Source: Volvox africanus (taxonomy: Eukaryota > Chlorophyta > Chlorophyceae > Chlamydomonadales > Volvocaceae). From it: a stretch of DNA of 64,000 nucleotides. The notes beneath the pieces are model-generated. The model was not told the DNA's origin and ran no database searches. It saw only the letters and a program-made list of their open reading frames with translations. This document shows positions 27,601 through 36,968 of this stretch, piece after piece (the first letter of the stretch is position 1; each line of letters opens with the position of its first letter). Location: the NCBI GenBank assembly GCA_030268105.1, contig BSDZ01000003.1, forward strand, positions 434,001 through 498,000, read 5' to 3'. The position numbers and the translations under genes were made by a program.

Positions 27601-28138
27601 GCCTGCCTGGCCCTTATTGCATCATTCATTGGTATATGTGCATCGTGCACTCTCAACAACCTGCCAGCGGGAATCTAACCAGCGACTCTCAGCCAGCCCA
27701 AACCTATTGAAAATTGCAATGCGCCCAGGCCTGCCTGGCCCTTATTGCATCATTTATTCTTATATGTGCATGGCTCACTCTCAACAACCTGCCAGCGGAA
27801 ATCTAACCAGTGACTCTCGGCCAGCCCAAACCTGTTTATATTTGCAATGCTTTCAAGGCTGCCCGGCCCTTATTGCATCATTCATTGGTATATAGGCATT
27901 GCGCACTCTCAACAACCTTCCCTGATCATCAGCCAGCGGGCATCTAACCAGCGACCCTAAGCCAGCCCGAACCTATTGAAAGTTGCAATGCGCCCAGGCC
28001 TGCCTGGCCCTTATTGCATCATTCATTGGTATATGTGCATTGCGCACTCTCAACAACCTGCCCTGATCATCAGCCAGCGGGAATCTAACCAGCGACCCTA
28101 AGCCAGCCCGAACCTATTGAAATTTGCAATGCCCCCAG

Positions 28139-28962
28139 TGTTGTACCTCTTGTTCGCGTTTGCTCAGAAGTATCTGCACGTCTGGAGACTATGGACACCG
28201 ATGCGCGAGCACTTGCAAGTACAGCAAGGCAAGCGAGAGCAAACAGAGACAGTGGAAGACTTCAAGACGAAGAGAGATATAACTTACGGTCTTACAGATC
28301 GGAATGATGCAATGGACGAAATCGCCGTCAGCGCCGGAAGCAAGCAATCATCACGCGGCGGTGATTAGCGAAGTTCAGGCTTAGCTCGGGCTAAGTAGAA
28401 TATCGTATAGCAATAGTAATGTAGAACACACAAGTGTTCTCCGGTATCGAATGTCTTGTCTAGCTTAGCCGTCCTCGCATCTGTTATACTCGCAGCATCG
28501 CAGTGCCGTACGATTCACATTAGGAGGCCGATCCTAGATGTGACAACCCTACTGCGTATGGGCGATGTCTACTCGTAACAACGTATAAGCCTTTCCGGCA
28601 TTCGCATGATGCAAGGGTCCGGATAACGATATCCGGTTGCAGGGCATGTATCGCGACGAGGGCGGCGCTCTCAACGTGTGCTTAAATGAAGTAATATTAT
28701 ATCAGATAATATTACTTATCGTTTCGTAGCACAAGCATAATGCGCACTTCAATGATTCGGTCATTCATGCATGCTAGGCGGATTTGCCATGATGCGATGT
28801 CGTGATGGATAATGACAACATGCCAGATGCATATATAAATGTATGCGAATACATTTATATCATGCAGATTCATTCATATGTAATGCGTTCATCACAAAAG
28901 CACTTCGCCTTGTAGGATCGCGTCGACCTACACGTCGGCGGGAAATGAACCGTAGCACAACA
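28139..28962 (-). repeat. 3' LTR of outer element
   Basis: An 824-bp LTR read on the minus strand, with ends TGTTGT and ACAACA. Left of it are the satellite and target duplication CCCAG. Right of it is the purine tract of the minus-strand element. It pairs with 44354-45177. About 14 differences were counted by eye, mostly transitions and about 8 of them at CpG sites. It contains the same series of inverted repeats as the other LTRs, for example the 12-bp-arm palindrome around AAGTAATATTAT. Confidence 0.95.
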
Positions 28963-28977
28963 ATTATCCCCCCTCCC
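28963..28977 (-). other. Polypurine tract of outer element
   Basis: On the minus strand this reads GGGAGGGGGGATAAT and directly abuts the LTR start TGTTGTGC. This is the expected place for the plus-strand priming site of an LTR retrotransposon. The same 15 bases precede the 3' LTR at 36969. Confidence 0.9.
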
Positions 28978-29021
28978 GTATGCAGCGTCCTCGCTGCATC
29001 ATACAGCATCGACTGCAGGGG

Positions 29022-30320
29022 TCATTGGGCTTGCGTGGCACGTTTGCGAGCTTCTTCGAGCAGGGGTTTCATGTCCTGTGAGAAGTTGCGTGCCGGTTCC
29101 CATGAGTTGTGCTCGTCGGTATACCCTGTCCACTTAACCAAGTACTCGTGTACTGTTCGCTTACGTCGGTGTCGGCCCACACGACGCGCGCGATAATCTA
29201 ACACCCGCTCCACATCGTAAAACTTCTGTTTACCAGCGATCCAGGTCTCGGGAACTGGTTCGATCGCTGCGGGGGCGTTAGCAGGCTCAGGGACGGGTTC
29301 CGTACTACGATACGGACGAACAAGAGATACGTGAAACGTGGGGTGAATGGTCATATCAGTGGGCAATGCAAGCTCCACAGCCACATTCCCAACCATGCGC
29401 ATGACAGGATACGGACCAATCCAGCGGGGTAAGAGTTTTCGGGATCCGTCGGCCAAGGAACGCAAGTTCTTGGTGCTTAGCAACACGAGTTGCCCCTCCG
29501 AAAACGTCACATCCTGTTTGGATTTGTTATAGTATTCCGTCGTTCGTTGCTGCGCCGCGTCCAAACACGACTTAGCGTCTGTGATTCGGGACATAAAAGA
29601 CTTGGCAAAAAGTTTAGCAGCAGGCACGTTCACTTCCAACTCACGCCACACGGGTAGCGCGGGATGAAACCCGTAGTTAAGAAAGAACGGACTTTTGCCT
29701 GTAGAGCGGTTAACAGCGTTGTTAAGCGCGAATTCTGCCGCAGTCAAATATGTATCCCAAACAAGTGGTGTGCGACCAGCATAATTGCGCAACATATCAC
29801 CCAACGTGCGGTTTGTGCGTTCGGTTTGACCATCAGTCTGCGGGTGATACGCCGTGCTCAGATTGACGCGCATGCCAACTAGTTTGCAGAGCGCTTCCCA
29901 AAACTTAGACGTGAACTGTCCACCGCGGTCCGAGATCACATTTTTGGGAATCCCGTGTAACCGAACCACATTATCGAAAAACAAACGTGCGGTTTGCTCA
30001 GCCGTGCAGGATGATGTGCATGGTGCTAGGTGAACCATCTTAGTCAGACGATCGACCATTACGAACACCGCATCGTATCCCCCCTCAGTTTTGGGCAGCG
30101 CGACTACGAAGTCCATGGAAACACTTTCCCAAGGCGCATCCGGGACAGGCAACGGTTGCAACAACCCATGGCCCTTACCGGACAAAGCCTTATTGCGCTG
30201 GCACAGACTGCATGTCTGGACGAAGTTCGCCGCATCCTTAGCCAAACGAGGCCACCAAAAGGAACGTTGCACCAAGTCGATCAATCACTTGCTACCAGGG
30301 TGTCCTGCTAACGGGTCCTC
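29022..30320 (-). pseudogene. pol: Outer element pol, 3' part: integrase and chromodomain
   Basis: The C-terminal 433 codons of pol, cut off from the rest by the element inserted at 30321. Read on the minus strand it starts in the integrase zinc-binding region (HPG..., then CSLC), carries the catalytic core ([36 protein letters not shown]), a GPY module (GPYPVMRM) and a chromodomain (residues around [17 protein letters not shown]), and ends with a stop at 29022-29024. It contains a nonsense codon at 30285-30287, where the inner copies have CGA (Arg) and this one has TGA, a CpG-type change. In a live element the integrase inserts the cDNA, and chromodomains of this class target modified histones. 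This piece is dead because it is both separated and stopped. Confidence 0.92.
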
Positions 30321-31145
30321 TGTTGTGCTACGATTCATTTCCCGTCGACGTGTAGGTCGACGCGATCCTATGAGTCGAAGTGCTTTTGTGATGAACGCAT
30401 TACATATGAATGAATCTGCATGATATAAATGTATTCGCATACATTTATATATGCATCTGGCATGTTGTCATTATCCATCGCGACATCGCACCATGGCAAA
30501 TTCGCCTAGCATGTATGAATGACCTAATCATTGAAGTGCGCATTATGCTCGTGCTACGAAACGATAAGTAATATTATCTGATATAATATTACTTCATTAA
30601 AGCACACGTTGAGAGCGCCGCACTCGTCGCGATGCATGCCCTGCAACCGGATATCGTTATCCGGACCCTTGCATCATGCGAATGCCGGAAAGGCTTATAC
30701 GATTGTTATACGTAGACATCGCCTAGACGCAGTAGGGTTGTCACATCTAGGATCGGCCTCCTGATGTGAATCGTACGGCATTGCGATGCTGCGAGTATAA
30801 CAGATGCGAGGACGGCTAAGCTAGACAAGACATTCGATACCGGAGAACACTCGTGTGTTCTATATCACTATTCCTATACACTATTCTACTTAGCCCGAGC
30901 TAAGCCTGAACTTCGCTAATCACCGCCGCGTGATGATTGCTTGCTTCCGGCGCTGACGGCGATTTCGTCCATTGCATCATTCTGACCCGTAAGACTGTAA
31001 GTTATATCTCTCTTCGTCTTGAAGTCTTCCGCTGTCTCTGTTTGCTCTCGCTTGCCTTGCTGTACTTGCAAGTGCTCGCGCATCGGTGTCGATAGTCTCC
31101 AGACGTGCAGATACTCATGAGCAAACGCGAACGAAAGGTACAACA
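30321..31145 (+). repeat. 5' LTR of inner element
   Basis: 825 bp, TGTTGTGCTACG at the left and GGTACAACA at the right, followed by the PBS. It contains at least seven perfect or near-perfect inverted repeats: 30343-30362, 30423-30450 (12-bp arms, includes ATATAAA, a possible TATA box), 30566-30594 (12-bp arms), 30647-30664, 30741-30769, 30844-30861 and 30889-30904. Four of these have four-base loops TCGC, TCGT, TCGT and CCGA. The transcription start and poly(A) site are not identified. Confidence 0.95.
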
Positions 31146-31148
31146 ATT

Positions 31149-31163
31149 TGGTATCGAGACAGG
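31149..31163 (+). other. Primer-binding site
   Basis: TGGTATCGAGACAGG begins three bases after the 5' LTR. The first seven bases, TGGTATC, match the complement of plant initiator tRNA-Met 3' ends (known PBS TGGTATCAGAGCC). The remainder aligns only with small gaps. It is conserved in all copies here except one substitution in the 37793 copy. Confidence 0.75.
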
Positions 31164-31212
31164 TTCGTTGCCTAACTGTCTCTCTTTGTCTAATCGGAAG
31201 TAGGTTCTTTCT

Positions 31213-31308
31213 ATGGCGAGTTCCAACGACGAACCACGAGGACCGCTAGATACTTTTGCCGAAGACTTAGGCCGCGCCGTTTTGGACGCCGCCGCTTCCG
31301 GTTTGTAA
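31213..31308 (+). CDS. Conserved 31-codon upstream ORF in the gag leader
   Basis: ATG GCG AGT TCC ... TTG TAA encodes 31 residues beginning MASSNDEPRGPLDTF and ending LDAAASGL. It is the first ATG after the PBS and lies about 300 bp upstream of gag, in the same frame as gag but closed by TAA. The same ORF is intact in the other three copies (37857-37952, 44191-44286 minus, 60756-60851) with only one or two residue changes. It may be a regulatory uORF, or the first exon of a spliced Gag, since GTAAGT and CAG/GT splice-like motifs follow at about 31348-31373. Nothing in the sequence decides between these. Confidence 0.45.
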   Translation: MASSNDEPRGPLDTFAEDLGRAVLDAAASGL

Positions 31309-31611
31309 TTGTTTAATTGCTTTTGCTTAGATTGCTGCACTTGTTGTGTAAGTGTACGCTCTGAGTCGCAGGTAATCTCAGTGCACCGGCATTGCTTGCC
31401 GCGGCGACTGAGACCGGCGTTCGTCCGGACCAGTTGGCGACTCTCATTGCTCAAACTACGGAGATCAGGACTCAGCTGGGCAATTACTTGCTGAGTTTGC
31501 TGAATCTTCTCAAGAGTACTGTCGGTAGGCTCACCGAGTCGCTTTGTACTCTTGCCTTTGCGATAGAAGTCGGCTTCTATTACGCAAAACTAGGGTATCG
31601 TTTCGTGCTCC
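31309..31611 (+). other. Leader between uORF and gag
   Basis: About 300 bp of untranslated leader. The reading frame from 31365 is open to 31646 and yields an Ala/Leu-rich stretch (LAAATETGVRPDQLATLIA...), overlapping the gag start in another frame. The stretch has non-synonymous changes between copies (V/F, Q/H), so coding status is doubtful. GTAAGT at about 31348 and GTCGCAGG at about 31366-31372 resemble splice sites. Confidence 0.4.
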
Positions 31612-32847
31612 ATGTCCGCGGAACACGACGATACGCCGCACACTAGCCTAGCTAGCCAACCCGATTTCGTTGTAGCTGCTAGAGCGCCGGATAGAGGTCT
31701 TGAGACTGTTGGCGCGCGAGCCACTCAAGAGCCCCTTTTCCTTCAGACCCCTGCTCACTTAATTGTGCCGCATTCAGCAGTGAACACGAATATGGACAAC
31801 ACTGCTGGACCAAGGGTTCTGCCATTACCTCAAGCTCGAGGGCATGATGACATCCCTGAGGTGATGAGATTGTCGATTCCCGTTCCTAGGCTCAATATTT
31901 CGCTGACCGACAAGACACCAGGGCATAGCATAGCCGATGCAACTCGTGCGTACGTGCGTGACGCTAAAAAGTACCTCCAAGCTGTTCATGGTGGCGACAA
32001 TGACGGTATCAGGTGTCTCTTCGTTGGTAACACCCTCGAGGGCGCAGCGAAGGACTGGTATCGCAATTGGACCAACGCCCGGGGCAGCTATACTTTTGAC
32101 GAGTTAGTCGCCGCTTTGCTCGCACGATTCGCTACTGAGGTTCAAGCACGCGATGTGGAAGCTCGTAACGTTTTGGCAGCGGGTAGCTACCACATGCGTC
32201 GGGATGAAAATGTACCTGCGTACCAGTCACGCTTCGAAGCACTTGTGACTCCCATTGCTGACCTCACCGAATCTGAGCGTGTCTTTTGGTTTAGGCGAGG
32301 CCTAACGAAACTTTTGGCTAAATGGTGCGCCACTGACTTGGTTGGAGCGCAGATCAAGTCGTATGACGCGTTGGTCGCTTTTGCTAAGGGCGCGGAGATA
32401 CGACTTCTTGCCGGCGAGGAAGAAGTCAAGTCTGCCCCTCGTGCAAATGCCGTGCAAGTGCAGGATCCGCTTGGGGAAGCTGTAGCTCTCGACCAGGACC
32501 TCGGCGCGACCCGCCCCACGCCTACTGCCGCGACGCGACGCGGCAACGGGCAACGCAAGGCGCGCGGGGGCGCTAGCTCGGGTGTCCGTGGTACAGGAGG
32601 GGCAGGTCCGAGCTCGGACCCAGCTAGGAACAGGAAGCGTGGTGGTGCGCCGTCGTCGGCAGCCGCACAGCGTTCCGACCCCAACGCGAAGCGTACTCGT
32701 ACGGACGACACATTTATGCCAAAATGGAATTGCAATCGTTCCGAATTCGAGCGTCGAAAATTGGCCAACGTTTGTCTACGGTGTGCGGAGAGCCATTCTA
32801 CGAAGGATTGCCCTCTAATGCCGCCGTTTGTACCTCAGCCGAAATAG
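31612..32847 (+). CDS. gag: Gag (capsid and nucleocapsid) of inner element
   Basis: 411 aa from ATG at 31612 to TAG at 32845-32847. This start is the first ATG of the open frame and is shared by all copies. The N-terminal ~100 residues are unrecognised. Residues ~145-265 resemble the Retrotrans_gag capsid domain (AKDWYRNW; FDELVAALLARF; VPAYQSRFEALV; FWFRRGL). A basic, Ala/Gly/Arg-rich linker follows, then one zinc knuckle near the C-terminus (CLRCAESHSTKDC), spaced C-X2-C-X3-H-X4-C, one residue shorter than the usual CCHC box. Gag forms the cytoplasmic virus-like particle that packages element RNA. Pol continues in the same frame after the stop codon, so Gag-Pol would be made by UAG readthrough. 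Confidence 0.93.
   Translation: MSAEHDDTPHTSLASQPDFVVAARAPDRGLETVGARATQEPLFLQTPAHLIVPHSAVNTNMDNTAGPRVLPLPQARGHDDIPEVMRLSIPVPRLNISLTDKTPGHSIADATRAYVRDAKKYLQAVHGGDNDGIRCLFVGNTLEGAAKDWYRNWTNARGSYTFDELVAALLARFATEVQARDVEARNVLAAGSYHMRRDENVPAYQSRFEALVTPIADLTESERVFWFRRGLTKLLAKWCATDLVGAQIKSYDALVAFAKGAEIRLLAGEEEVKSAPRANAVQVQDPLGEAVALDQDLGATRPTPTAATRRGNGQRKARGGASSGVRGTGGAGPSSDPARNRKRGGAPSSAAAQRSDPNAKRTRTDDTFMPKWNCNRSEFERRKLANVCLRCAESHSTKDCPLMPPFVPQPK
32845..32847 (+). promoter_or_regulatory. In-frame UAG between gag and pol (readthrough candidate)
   Basis: Context CCG AAA TAG GGG CTT GCC. Reading continues open in the same frame for 1353 codons. The same UAG and following GGGCTTGCCC (a short self-complementary stretch) are present in the minus-strand copy (42652-42654) and the third copy (62388-62390). 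The first in-frame ATG after it is at 33121, about 90 codons in. Gammaretroviruses use UAG-G readthrough for Gag-Pol. Use of that strategy here is inferred. Confidence 0.7.
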
Positions 32848-35800
32848 GGGCTTGCCCGGGTTCCTGCGGAGGGGGCTCTACCTGGGTTTTCTGAACTAAC
32901 GCGTGGTCGGTGGTCATCCTTACGGCCAGCCGTTAAGGCATTGTTGCCTTGTGTACTTGGACACATCGAGCGAGTCATTGCGCGACGCATCACGCTTGAC
33001 GGACGCACGGGACTTCTCTGCTTCGATCCGTTGTGTAATGTGTTTACACCTCGCCGTCCCCTGTCGTCTATTGATCTGTCCAACCACGTGGTTTTGTTCA
33101 TCCCCTCGTCTCTGCGTGAGATGTCGGAACAGTTGGCCATGTACAGGAGGTGTAGGCGTCAATATCCAGACACTGCCGCATGTGTTTTACTCCCCGCTTT
33201 CTGTCGGCGCAAGGCAGAGGCATCGTTAAGGGGTATGCGGCATGTCCACCGGTTCGAGCCGGGCACCGTTTTGTTTAATGGTGTGGATCGGGAGGGTACG
33301 TTGGCTCCGTGGCCACACCTATCCTACTCGGTTGACGTTTGGTACGAAGCTCCTGATGGGGGTGCCGTTGGTTACGGGCCCGCCTTAAGTGCACTGACGT
33401 TGTCTGCTGGGCAGTCGCTCGTAGATAACCGTGTCCCTGTGGTTCAGATCGGTTTGAATGGCCGTACTCTGAAGGCACTTGTTGACACCGGTGCCAGCGA
33501 CGACTTCATCTCTGTCGCAGAGGTGAATGCGCTGGGGTTGTCCCCAGAGTCGTCTGATTGTCCACAGGTTACCCTTGCTGACGGGGGTAAGCATCCCATC
33601 GTGGGCAGGATTACCCTTAGCCTATCGTTAGGCCCTTTGCGTGTTGTGACCCGGCCGTACGTGCTGCAGGGCTTAGCAGAGACTGCACCGTACATAATGG
33701 GGTCGTCGACATTACGACAGTACCGCGCGCGCATCGACATGGAGACCGCAACCCTGCATATGTGCAAGGATACTCTGTCGATTAAGGTACCTTTCCTGTC
33801 ATTCGAACATGTCACACCAAAGGAGGGCGAAACTGAGGCGGTGCCTATGGTTAATTTCGCTGTGACCGCAATGGCCGCGCGAATCGAACCAGAGCTAGTC
33901 GGGCGTAAGGAGGCCGTCCGTTTGTTACGGAAGGGTGCCCACGGACTGCTTTTAAGGCCGCGGGTGAGCTGTTGTGTCACCACCGCGCAGATTTCTGTGG
34001 ATCCTGAGGTTGAGGCCCTACTGTCGCAGTATGAGGACGTCTTTAAAGATATCCCTGGCCTACCACCTATGCGTCCTGTTGATCACACAATCCCTCTCAT
34101 GCCTGGAGCGCAGCCTACAGCCCGGCCAATGTACAGGTTGAGTCCATTGGAGCTGGATGAGGTGAAGCGCCAGGTGACGGATTTGCTCGCGAAGGGTATG
34201 ATACGCCCCAGCACATCCCCGTATTCTGCACCGATTTTGTTTGTCGGTAAGAAGGATGGGACCTTGCGCATGTGCATCGATTACCGGGGGTTAAATGCGA
34301 ATACGGTGAAAAATCGCTACCCTTTGCCTCGCGTCGACGACCTGTTGGATAAGCTGAAGGGCTCGGCTTATTTTTCCTCAATTGACTTACAACAGGGCTA
34401 CAATCAGATTCGCATCGCTGCCTCTGATATCCCGAAAACCGCTTTTCGGACGCCCTTCGGTCACTTTGAGTATACGGTCCTATCATTTGGTTTGACTAAT
34501 GCCCCTGCGACGTTTCAGGCGGTTATGGACCGAATGTTTAGGCCGTTTATCGACAGGTTCGTTGTTTGCTACCTGGATGACATCTTGGTATATTCTAAGA
34601 CGCGCGAGGAGCACTTGGAGCATCTGCGGCTCGTGCTCGACGTTATGAGGCGGGAGCAATTGTTTGCTAAACGCGCCAAATGCTTTTGGGCGCAGCCTCA
34701 GGTGGAATATTTGGGCCACATTGTGTCGGCCACCGGTGTGAAGATGGACCCGCGGAAGGTCGCCGTGGTTCGCGATTGGCCCGCGCCTCAGAACCTCACG
34801 GAACTGCGTAAGTTCCTTGGCTTGACCAATTATTTCCGAAAGTTCATTGAAAAATATTCCATCATTGCGGCCCCGCTTACTAACTTAACTCGCAAAGGCG
34901 TTTTCGTTTCGCTCGAGTCGTGGACGTCGCAATGCCAGCGGGCATTCGAAGAGCTCAAACGAATCGTTGCCGAAGATGTCACCCTTGCATTCCCTGATTA
35001 CTCGTTGCCATTTCGTGTTGAGGTAGTGTCTGATGCCTCAATATTTGGAAGCGGCGCTGTATTGTTACAGGAAGGGCGACCGATCGCCTTCACGAGTAAG
35101 AAGTTTTCTGGTGCGGAGATTCGCTACACCACCGGGGAACAGGAGCTTCTGGCCGTGCTGCATGCTTTAAAGGAATGGCGCTGTTACCTCGAGGGACGCC
35201 CGTTTACTTTAAAGACTGACCATAAGCCCCTAACGTTTTTGCAAAGCGTTCCGACGTTGAACCGCCGTCAAGCTAGGTGGATGGAATATCTAGCTAGGTT
35301 CAACTGCACCTGGGAGTATATTTCTGGTAAATTGAATATTGCCGATGCTCTCAGTCGACATCCGTCGCTACACGCTGCAATTTTGGCAGCGCCCGTCGTG
35401 CGGCCGCGTAGCGAGGAGGTTCCGATCGCGACGGACCTCGCGGAGCGGTTGAAGGTTGCCTACAGCGCAGACGCTTGGTTCGCGGACCCGGCTAATGTAG
35501 AAAACCTTCGCAAGCAGAATGGCCTTTGGCTACGGACGGAGGGTGCAGCTACGCAAATCGTCGTTCCGAACGACGACGCGCTACGCTACGACATCCTTGC
35601 GCGGTTCCACGAGGACCCGTTAGCAGGACACCCTGGTAGCAAGCGATTGATCGACTTGGTGCAACGTTCCTTTTGGTGGCCTCGTTTGGCTAAGGATGCA
35701 GTGAACTTCGTCCAGACATGCAGTCTGTGCCAGCGCAATAAGGCTTTGTCCGGTAAGGGCCATGGGTTGTTGCAACCGTTGCCTGTCCCGGATGCGCCTT

Positions 35801-36909
35801 GGGAAAGTGTTTCCATGGACTTCGTAGTCGCGCTGCCCAAAACTGAGGGGGGATACGATGCGGTGTTCGTAATGGTCGATCGTCTGACTAAGATGGTTCA
35901 CCTAGCACCATGCACATCATCCTGCACGGCTGAGCAAACCGCACGTTTGTTTTTCGATAATGTGGTTCGGTTACACGGGATTCCCAAAAATGTGATCTCG
36001 GACCGCGGTGGACAGTTCACGTCTAAGTTTTGGGAAGCGCTCTGCAAATTAGTTGGCATGCGCGTCAACCTGAGCACGGCGTATCACCCGCAGACTGATG
36101 GTCAAACCGAACGCACAAACCGCACGTTGGGTGATATGTTGCGCAATTATGCTGGTCGCACACCACTTGTTTGGGATACATATTTGACTGCGGCAGAATT
36201 CGCGCTTAACAACGCTGTTAACCGCTCTACAGGCAAAAGTCCGTTCTTTCTTAACTACGGGTTTCATCCCGCGCTACCCGTGTGGCGTGAGTTGGAAGTG
36301 AACGTGCCTGCTGCTAAACTTTTTGCCAAGTCTTTTATGTCCCGAATCACAGACGCGAAGTCGTGTTTGGACGCGGCGCAGCAACGAACGATGGAATACT
36401 ATAACAAATCTAAGCAGGATGTGACGTTTTCGGAAGGGCAACTCGTGTTGCTAAGCACCAAGAACTTGCGTTCCTTGGCCGACGGATCCCGAAAACTCTT
36501 ACCCCGCTGGATTGGTCCGTATCCTGTCGTACGCATGGTTGGGAATGTGGCTGTGGAGCTTGCATTGCCCGCTAATATGCCCATTCACCCCACGTTTCAC
36601 GTATCGCTTGTTCGTCCGTATCGTGGTACGGAACCCGTCCCTGAGCCTGCTAACGCCCCCGCAGCGATCGAACCAGTTCCCGAGACCTGGATCGCTGGTA
36701 AACAGAAGTTTTACGATGTGGAGCGGGTGTTAGATTATCGCGCGCGTCGTGTGGGCCGACACCGACGTAAGCGAACAGTACACGAGTACTTGGTTAAGTG
36801 GACAGGGTATACCGACGAGCACAACTCATGGGAACCGGCACGCAACTTCTCACAGGACATGAAACCCCTGCTCGAAGAAGCCCGCAAACGTGCCACACAA
36901 GCCCAATGA
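32848..36909 (+). CDS. pol: Pol polyprotein: protease, RT, RNase H, integrase, chromodomain
   Basis: 1353 codons, in frame with gag and open from just after its UAG to TGA at 36907-36909. In Gag-Pol numbering from 31612, an unassigned ~200-residue module comes first. Protease DTGA follows at residue 625 ([11 protein letters not shown], 33484-33495). RT contains [24 protein letters not shown] and the active site YLDD at 987-990 (34570-34581). RNase H has SDAS (Asp at 35032-35034), [14 protein letters not shown] and ADALSR. Integrase has an HHCC region ending CSLC and a core D1403-X60-D1464-X35-E1500 (codons 35818, 36001, 36109), then GPYPVVRM. A chromodomain lies at about 1700-1752 ([17 protein letters not shown]). 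All catalytic residues are present. The protein copies element RNA into cDNA in the particle and integrates it. It is the only copy in the window with complete pol. Confidence 0.95.
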   Translation, partial: GLARVPAEGALPGFSELTRGRWSSLRPAVKALLPCVLGHIERVIARRITLDGRTGLLCFDPLCNVFTPRRPLSSIDLSNHVVLFIPSSLREMSEQLAMYRRCRRQYPDTAACVLLPAFCRRKAEASLRGMRHVHRFEPGTVLFNGVDREGTLAPWPHLSYSVDVWYEAPDGGAVGYGPALSALTLSAGQSLVDNRVPVVQIGLNGRTLKALVDTGASDDFISVAEVNALGLSPESSDCPQVTLADGGKHPIVGRITLSLSLGPLRVVTRPYVLQGLAETAPYIMGSSTLRQYRARIDMETATLHMCKDTLSIKVPFLSFEHVTPKEGETEAVPMVNFAVTAMAARIEPELVGRKEAVRLLRKGAHGLLLRPRVSCCVTTAQISVDPEVEALLSQYEDVFKDIPGLPPMRPVDHTIPLMPGAQPTARPMYRLSPLELDEVKRQVTDLLAKGMIRPSTSPYSAPILFVGKKDGTLRMCIDYRGLNANTVKNRYPLPRVDDLLDKLKGSAYFSSIDLQQGYNQIRIAASDIPKTAFRTPFGHFEYTVLSFGLTNAPATFQAVMDRMFRPFIDRFVVCYLDDILVYSKTREEHLEHLRLVLDVMRREQLFAKRAKCFWAQPQVEYLGHIVSATGVKMDPRKVAVVRDWPAPQNLTELRKFLGLTNYFRKFIEKYSIIAAPLTNLTRKGVFVSLESWTSQCQRAFEELKRIVAEDVTLAFPDYSLPFRVEVVSDASIFGSGAVLLQEGRPIAFTSKKFSGAEIRYTTGEQELLAVLHALKEWRCYLEGRPFTLKTDHKPLTFLQSVPTLNRRQARWMEYLARFNCTWEYISGKLNIADALSRHPSLHAAILAAPVVRPRSEEVPIATDLAERLKVAYSADAWFADPANVENLRKQNGLWLRTEGAATQIVVPNDDALRYDILARFHEDPLAGHPGSKRLIDLVQRSFWWPRLAKDAVNFVQTCSLCQRNKALSGKGHGLLQPLPVPDAPWESVSMDFVVALPKTEGGYDAVFVMVDRLTKMVHLAPCTSSCTAEQTARLFFDNVVRLHGIPKNVISDRGGQFTSKFWEALCKLVGMRVNLSTAYHPQTDGQTERTNRTLGDMLRNYAGRTPLVWDTYLTAAEFALNNAVNRSTGKSPFFLNYGFHPALPVWRELEVNVPAAKLFAKSFMSRITDAKSCLDAAQQRTMEYYNKSKQDVTFSEGQLVLLSTKNLRSLADGSRKLLPRWIGPYPVVRMVGNVAVELALPANMPIHPTFHVSLVRPYRGTEPVPEPANAPAAIEPVPETWIAGKQKFYDVERVLDYRARRVGRHRRKRTVHEYLVKWTGYTDEHNSWEPARNFSQDMKPLLEEARKRATQAQ

Positions 36910-36931
36910 CCCCTGCAGTCGATGCTGTATG

Positions 36932-36951
36932 ATGCAGCGAGGACGCTGCAT
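36932..36951 (+). other. Perfect hairpin just upstream of the PPT
   Basis: ATGCAGCG-AGGA-CGCTGCAT: 8-bp arms and a four-base loop, ending two bases before the purine tract. It lies between the pol stop and the 3' LTR. The loop size matches several LTR hairpins of the same element. Confidence 0.7.
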
Positions 36952-36953
36952 AC

Positions 36954-36968
36954 GGGAGGGGGGATAAT
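36954..36968 (+). other. Polypurine tract of inner element
   Basis: GGGAGGGGGGATAAT immediately before the 3' LTR start TGTTGTGCTACG. This is the standard plus-strand primer position. Identical bases are found at the outer element's 3' LTR (28963-28977, minus). Confidence 0.92.

Larger units (their letters stand above)
1..28138. repeat. Satellite array I, 128-bp monomer
   Basis: Tandem repeat filling the first 28 kb, roughly 215 monomers by length, with no unique DNA between them. The commonest unit is 128 bp. Landmarks in order are GCAATGCGCCCAGGCCTGCC, TTATTGCATCATTCATTGG, TATATGTGCAT, CTCTCAACAACCTGCCAGCG and GGCCAGCCCAAACCTATTG. A 141-bp class carries 13 extra bases (CTGATCATCAGCC) before AGCGGG. 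A second sequence class replaces GCGCCCAGGCCTGCCTGG by TTCTTTCAAGGCTGCCCGG or GCTTTCAAGGCTGCCCGG. Long open frames cross the monomers, but they are frame-shifted copies of the same bases (128 is not a multiple of 3), so I call no genes. The array is cut at 28138 by the LTR-element cluster and resumes at 45178. The window begins inside the array, so its left end is not seen. Confidence 0.98.

Noticed and set aside
1..28138. CRISPR-like array
   Set aside because: The whole 128-bp unit repeats without unique spacers, and monomers abut each other.
33444..33983. 179-codon antisense frame (also 41516-42055 and 62987-63526) and similar antisense frames over gag
   Set aside because: Shadows of the real gag/pol coding strand. 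Their coordinates track the element's orientation and they have no independent features.
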